NCBI GenBank assembly: GCA_027600665.1
Contig: JADGJL010000006.1
Span: 141,802 to 205,801 of the forward strand
Direction of reading: 5' to 3'
Length of the DNA stretch: 64,000 nt
DNA from: Irineochytrium annulatum
Lineage: Eukaryota; Chytridiomycota; Chytridiomycetes; Chytridiales; Chytridiaceae
Position numbers and translations under genes: made by a program. Position 1 is the first letter of the stretch. Every line of letters begins with the position of its first letter. Of this stretch, positions 61,016 to 64,000 are shown piece after piece. Under the pieces are notes generated by a model that was not told where the DNA came from, searched no databases, and worked only from the letters and a program-made list of their open reading frames with translations.

Positions 61016-61783
61016 ATGAAGCTGAACGTAGAAAATGTATCCATCTCTGTGCTGAACACGGACATCATCAAGGACATTTCATTACAGGTGGACGGCAAAC
61101 AGTTCGTCGGACTGATTGGACCGAATGGTTGCGGCAAGTCAACGTTACTCAAGAGCATCTATAAAGTGATCAAACCGCAGCAAGGCAAGGTTTTTCTCGA
61201 CCATACCGATATTCTCAAATCCAGCCCGAAGGTTGTATCCAGACATATGGGTGTTGTCGGCCAGTTTAATGAATTGAGCTTTGATTTTACGGTGCGCGAG
61301 ATGGTCATGATGGGGCGTACCCCGCACAAAAAAATGCTGGAGACGGATAATGAACGTGACCACGAAATTGTGGAGCAGGCTTTGGAAAAAGTACATCTGA
61401 CTGGACATGCAGACCGCAATTATGTGTCATTGTCTGGTGGAGAGAAACAGCGTGTCGTATTAGCACGTGTCCTGGCACAACAGCCTGAATTCCTGATCCT
61501 GGACGAGCCGACGAACCATCTGGACATCAAATACCAACTTCAGATTCTGAATATTGTCCGTGGACTCGGCATTGGCATATTGGCAGCGCTGCATGATCTC
61601 GAACTCGCCGCAGAATATTGCGATTATCTCTATGTGGTGAAGAAGGGCCAGATTGTCGTCCATGGCAAACCGGCTGATATTCTGACTCGCGAGATGATTG
61701 GTGAGGTGTTCGATGTAGACTGTGAAATCTATACAAATCCGGTGACGGGTGGTCTGGGTATTGCTTACCTGAGTACACGGTGA
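61016..61783 (+). CDS. ABC transporter ATP-binding protein for ferric siderophore (FepC/FhuC type)
   Basis: A 255-residue cytoplasmic ATPase. Walker A is GPNGCGKST (~35-43), the Q-loop is 'GVVGQFNEL', the signature is LSGGEKQRV (~140), Walker B is LILDEPTNHLD (~160-170), and the H-switch is in 'LAALHDLELAAEYCD'. The FepC-like pattern of this subfamily matches its permease partner. ATG 61016 has GGAGG 8 nt upstream; the frame is open from 60953 inside the permease gene but lacks a site there. It is the only importer-type ATPase in the window, and may also serve the ATPase-less fused permease at 8027. Confidence 0.95.
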   Translation: MKLNVENVSISVLNTDIIKDISLQVDGKQFVGLIGPNGCGKSTLLKSIYKVIKPQQGKVFLDHTDILKSSPKVVSRHMGVVGQFNELSFDFTVREMVMMGRTPHKKMLETDNERDHEIVEQALEKVHLTGHADRNYVSLSGGEKQRVVLARVLAQQPEFLILDEPTNHLDIKYQLQILNIVRGLGIGILAALHDLELAAEYCDYLYVVKKGQIVVHGKPADILTREMIGEVFDVDCEIYTNPVTGGLGIAYLSTR

Positions 61784-61856
61784 TCCGGACGGCAAATTGG
61801 GCACCAAATCCTTGGGTTTTATGTGAGCCTTGGAGGTACCAATCCAAAGTGAAAAT

Positions 61857-61910
61857 AGACCGTACCTGTTGGAGCGAAGTTGTTAATTGCTCGCGGGTAG
61901 GTCTTTTTTT
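61857..61910 (+). terminator. Rho-independent terminator
   Basis: AGACC-TACC...GGAGC pairs with GCTC...GGTA-GGTCT, then TTTTTTT. Confidence 0.85.
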
Positions 61911-61928
61911 GGTCAGGTCTAGGTGCGT

Positions 61929-62564
61929 CTATTGAAGCTTAGGATCAACGGGATGAGCATGAGCACCGTTGCTGACTTCTTGGAAAATATCTGTGGAGTT
62001 ATTATTATGCGTTGAAGAGTTGCTGCTGCTGTTTTGTTGTTGTTTGGGTTCTGCCGTTGCTGAACTACTACCTGTCATCGCATAACTTCGCAGGATCTCC
62101 TCCAGATCTCCAATCGTCACAGGACGAGCATGTCGTTTCAGGACATAACCGAGTTGACCATTAGGTTCCACCGTTGCTGACTCCAGGTCATCTACACTCG
62201 TAATTCCGTTCTGCCGCATATGCATCTCGAGCTGGTCCATCGTATAACGCATACGTTTCAGATTCGGAATAATGACTTTCCCGTCCTCGACCACCATTTT
62301 GGAACTGCCACTCATTAACCGTTCAAAAATATTAAATTTCAATTGAAGTTGTTCCACCACAAGTAATGTCACAATGAATATTGATGCTGATCCAATCGCT
62401 TTGCCAAGCTCATGATTCGCGATGGGCTGTACAATCGTTGTTCCGATGGAGATCATGATGACCGTTGTGGCAACACTCATCTGCGAGATCGACTTGCGTC
62501 CTGCAATTCGCAGCAGAATCATGCCGATAAGTACAAGTAAAACCGATTTCCATATCCAGTCCAT
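61929..62564 (-). CDS. DUF421 (YetF-type) membrane protein
   Basis: A 211-residue protein. Residues 1-75 hold three hydrophobic segments ('VLLVLIGMILLRIAG', 'TVIMISIGTTIVQPIA', 'ASIFIVTLLVVEQLQL'). From ~80 to ~160 lies the cytosolic DUF421 domain with the conserved 'SGSSKMVVEDGKVIIPNLKR' and 'GYVLKRHARPVTIGDLEE'. The tail (165-211) is Ser/Asn/Gln-rich low complexity. YetF-like proteins occur in several copies in Bacillales, some spore-linked; their function is not established. ATG 62564 follows AAAGGA. Confidence 0.85.
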   Translation of the reverse strand: MDWIWKSVLLVLIGMILLRIAGRKSISQMSVATTVIMISIGTTIVQPIANHELGKAIGSASIFIVTLLVVEQLQLKFNIFERLMSGSSKMVVEDGKVIIPNLKRMRYTMDQLEMHMRQNGITSVDDLESATVEPNGQLGYVLKRHARPVTIGDLEEILRSYAMTGSSSATAEPKQQQNSSSNSSTHNNNSTDIFQEVSNGAHAHPVDPKLQ

Positions 62565-62716
62565 AAGTATATTCCTTTCTATTTCAATATGCTCTTTGCT
62601 TAGGCTGTTCTGGAGTTGGAGAAATTATGCAGTTGGCTGAATTCCATAGCTTTCATTCAACCCTCCCAATCGTTTACAATAGGATATTGATGCAGTAAAC
62701 AAAGGAGCGGGTCAAC

Positions 62717-63370
62717 GTGGCAAAACAGAAATACTATGTTGTCTGGGAAGGCAAGAAGCCAGGCGTGTACAGTACATGGGCAGAATGCAAAGCGCAGACA
62801 GATCAGTATACCGGAGCTAAATATAAATCATATGAATCCAAAGCGGCTGCAGAAGAAGCGTATCGTGCCGGGTGGAAAGGGAACTGGGGTTCAAGTGCCG
62901 GCGGAGCATCGAAGAAGAAGTCAACGGGTAGTGGAAGAAGCGCAGGCATGGAAACGTCGGAGGAAGTGGATTACGACAGTATCTCTGTTGATGTGGGTAC
63001 ACGTGGTAACCCCGGACCTGTAGAATACAAAGGGGTAGACACCCGCACCGGTGAGACTATTTTCTCTGTTGGACCGATCTCCAAAGGCACGAACAATCTG
63101 GGCGAATTCCTGGCCATTGTACATGCCCTAGCATATCTGAAAAAAGAAGGAAGTAACAAAACGGTATATACCGACTCGGTCAATGCCATGAAATGGCTGA
63201 AGCAGAAAAAAGTAGCCACGACGTTACCAAGAGACAACTCCACGGAAGAGATCTGGCTGATGATTGACCGTGCGGAACAGTGGCTCCAGACGAATACGTA
63301 CAGCAATAAAGTGCTCAAATGGCAGACCAAACAGTGGGGCGAAATCAAGGCCGACTACGGCCGGAAGTAA
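62717..63370 (+). CDS. Ribonuclease HI with N-terminal hybrid-binding (viroplasmin-like) domain
   Basis: A 217-residue enzyme that cuts RNA in RNA-DNA hybrids. The N-terminal HBD (1-50, 'YYVVWEGKKPGVYSTWAECK' to 'YESKAAAEEAY') is followed by a Ser/Gly/Lys linker and the RNase H domain (~85-217). Catalytic carboxylates are Asp in 'SISVDVGTRGNPG', Glu in 'NNLGEFLAIVHALAYL', Asp in 'VYTDSVNAMKWLKQKK' and the last Asp in 'WGEIKADYGRK', the same pattern as the Bacillus halodurans enzyme. Start GTG 62717 has AAAGGAG 10 nt upstream. Single gene. Confidence 0.94.
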   Translation: MAKQKYYVVWEGKKPGVYSTWAECKAQTDQYTGAKYKSYESKAAAEEAYRAGWKGNWGSSAGGASKKKSTGSGRSAGMETSEEVDYDSISVDVGTRGNPGPVEYKGVDTRTGETIFSVGPISKGTNNLGEFLAIVHALAYLKKEGSNKTVYTDSVNAMKWLKQKKVATTLPRDNSTEEIWLMIDRAEQWLQTNTYSNKVLKWQTKQWGEIKADYGRK

Positions 63371-63476
63371 GTATTCATACAAAGGATGCTTCCTTTATTT
63401 CTGGTCTATTAGAATCGTTATTTACAATTTCCAGTTTCCGCTCTATAATCATCTGAATATGATTAGTTAAACATAT

Positions 63477-63517
63477 GGAGGAGCCTGTCATCTGCAGGCC
63501 CTCTTTATCTTTTTGGT
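63477..63517 (+). terminator. Terminator-like hairpin
   Basis: GGAGGAGCCTG pairs imperfectly with CAGG-CCCTC, then TTTATCTTTTT. Confidence 0.55.
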
Positions 63518-63581
63518 CCATTGGTTAGCAAGTCCATTTGTTAGAATTAGTTATTTTGAGTATATATTGCAGGAGGCAGAC

Positions 63582-64000
63582 ATGAGTTCCATTTATAGAA
63601 GTGAAGAAGGCAAGAGCAGCATACTTGAAGAGTATGAGATTTATTTGAACGAGTTGGGTGAGGAGTTTACTCGGGAGTATGTGGAGACACGTTTTGGAAA
63701 GACACATGTTCTACTGACTGGCCCTCTGGATGGCAAGCCGTTATTTATTCTCCAGGGCGGTAATTGTGTGAACCCGATGACCTTGTCATGGTTCTCTTCT
63801 TTATTTAAAGAATACCGGATTATTGCTCCGGATACGATTGGTCACCCAGGTTATAGCGAGGAAGCGAGCATCTCGACACGATTTGATAGTTTGGCATTAT
63901 GGGTGTCGGATCTGCTTGACCACTATGAGATTGAAAAGAGTGCGTTTATCGGCCCATCATTTGGAGGAGGCATCATTCTCAGATTGGCTACCTATATTCC
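63582..64000 (+). CDS. Alpha/beta hydrolase, N-terminal part (cut by window edge)
   Basis: The first 139 residues of an alpha/beta-hydrolase-fold protein. They show 'FGKTHVLLTGPLDGKPLFIL' with QGGNCVNP in place of HG-G-x (oxyanion), 'YRIIAPDTIGHPGYSEE' and the nucleophile in 'AFIGPSFGGGIILRL' (G-x-S-x-G as GPSFG). ATG 63582 follows AGGAGG by 6 nt. The His of the triad would lie beyond the window. Substrate unknown. Confidence 0.85.
   Translation, partial: MSSIYRSEEGKSSILEEYEIYLNELGEEFTREYVETRFGKTHVLLTGPLDGKPLFILQGGNCVNPMTLSWFSSLFKEYRIIAPDTIGHPGYSEEASISTRFDSLALWVSDLLDHYEIEKSAFIGPSFGGGIILRLATYI

Noticed and set aside
1..64000. tRNA, rRNA, complete insertion sequence or prophage
   Set aside because: No cloverleaf, rRNA stretch, transposase, integrase or phage structural gene was recognised in any frame.

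Overview
The window reads as chromosomal DNA from a spore-forming, Gram-positive soil bacterium, most likely a Paenibacillus. The reasons are lipoprotein-type (not periplasmic) solute-binding proteins, purine-rich Shine-Dalgarno sites, an uninterrupted sigK gene, a BclB-like spore-surface protein with a collagen-like region, and several multi-domain secreted polysaccharidases. This assignment is inferred from gene content and style; no database was searched.

Region by region. (1) 1-10116 is an iron-acquisition island: a partial and three complete siderophore-binding proteins, a ferredoxin-NADP+ reductase-like flavoprotein, a Btr-like AraC regulator with its own binding-protein domain, a CueP-like metal-binding protein and a fused FhuB-type double permease. 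Four Fur boxes sit in front of these genes, but no ATPase is present. (2) 10261-15956 holds an aminotransferase, a chemoreceptor, a leucine-rich-repeat protein and an SDR protein lacking the catalytic tyrosine. (3) 15975-26713 is a carbohydrate block: a very large GH81 beta-1,3-glucanase with six discoidin-type modules and two GH43 xylan enzymes under a consensus cre site, with an HxlR/quinone-reductase pair between. (4) 26835-29270 has a decayed gene end and two proteins sharing a head domain, one carrying 17.5 copies of a 36-bp collagen-like repeat. (5) 29438-43670 is a mixed accessory stretch: DoxX/HxlR, ankyrin, kinase-like, SDR/XRE, a lone immunity-type protein, TetR/CPBP protease with twin operators, a secreted acetamidase-like protein, sulfurtransferase plus two decayed copies of its 3' end, a DMT exporter, a polysaccharide deacetylase and two lipoproteins. 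(6) 43715-53974 includes mtlD with a HAD phosphatase, an ADP-ribosylglycohydrolase, MFS, a CE1-type esterase, sigK and an amino-acid permease. (7) 53985-64000 holds a serine hydrolase, Lrp regulator, MFS, MarR/hydrolase, a second Fur-controlled siderophore transporter (binding protein, permease, ATPase), DUF421, RNase HI and a partial hydrolase.

How they fit together: under iron limitation, Fur release would open both uptake loci. The ATPase of the second locus could also energise the first locus, which has none. The GH81, GH43 and CE1 enzymes suit plant or fungal wall degradation under catabolite control.

The most unusual non-coding signal is a 195-bp palindromic element present twice (2661-2855 and 52193-52387). 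Each copy has four related ~25-bp arms, arranged forward-forward-reverse-reverse, with identical 50/94/50-bp spacing.
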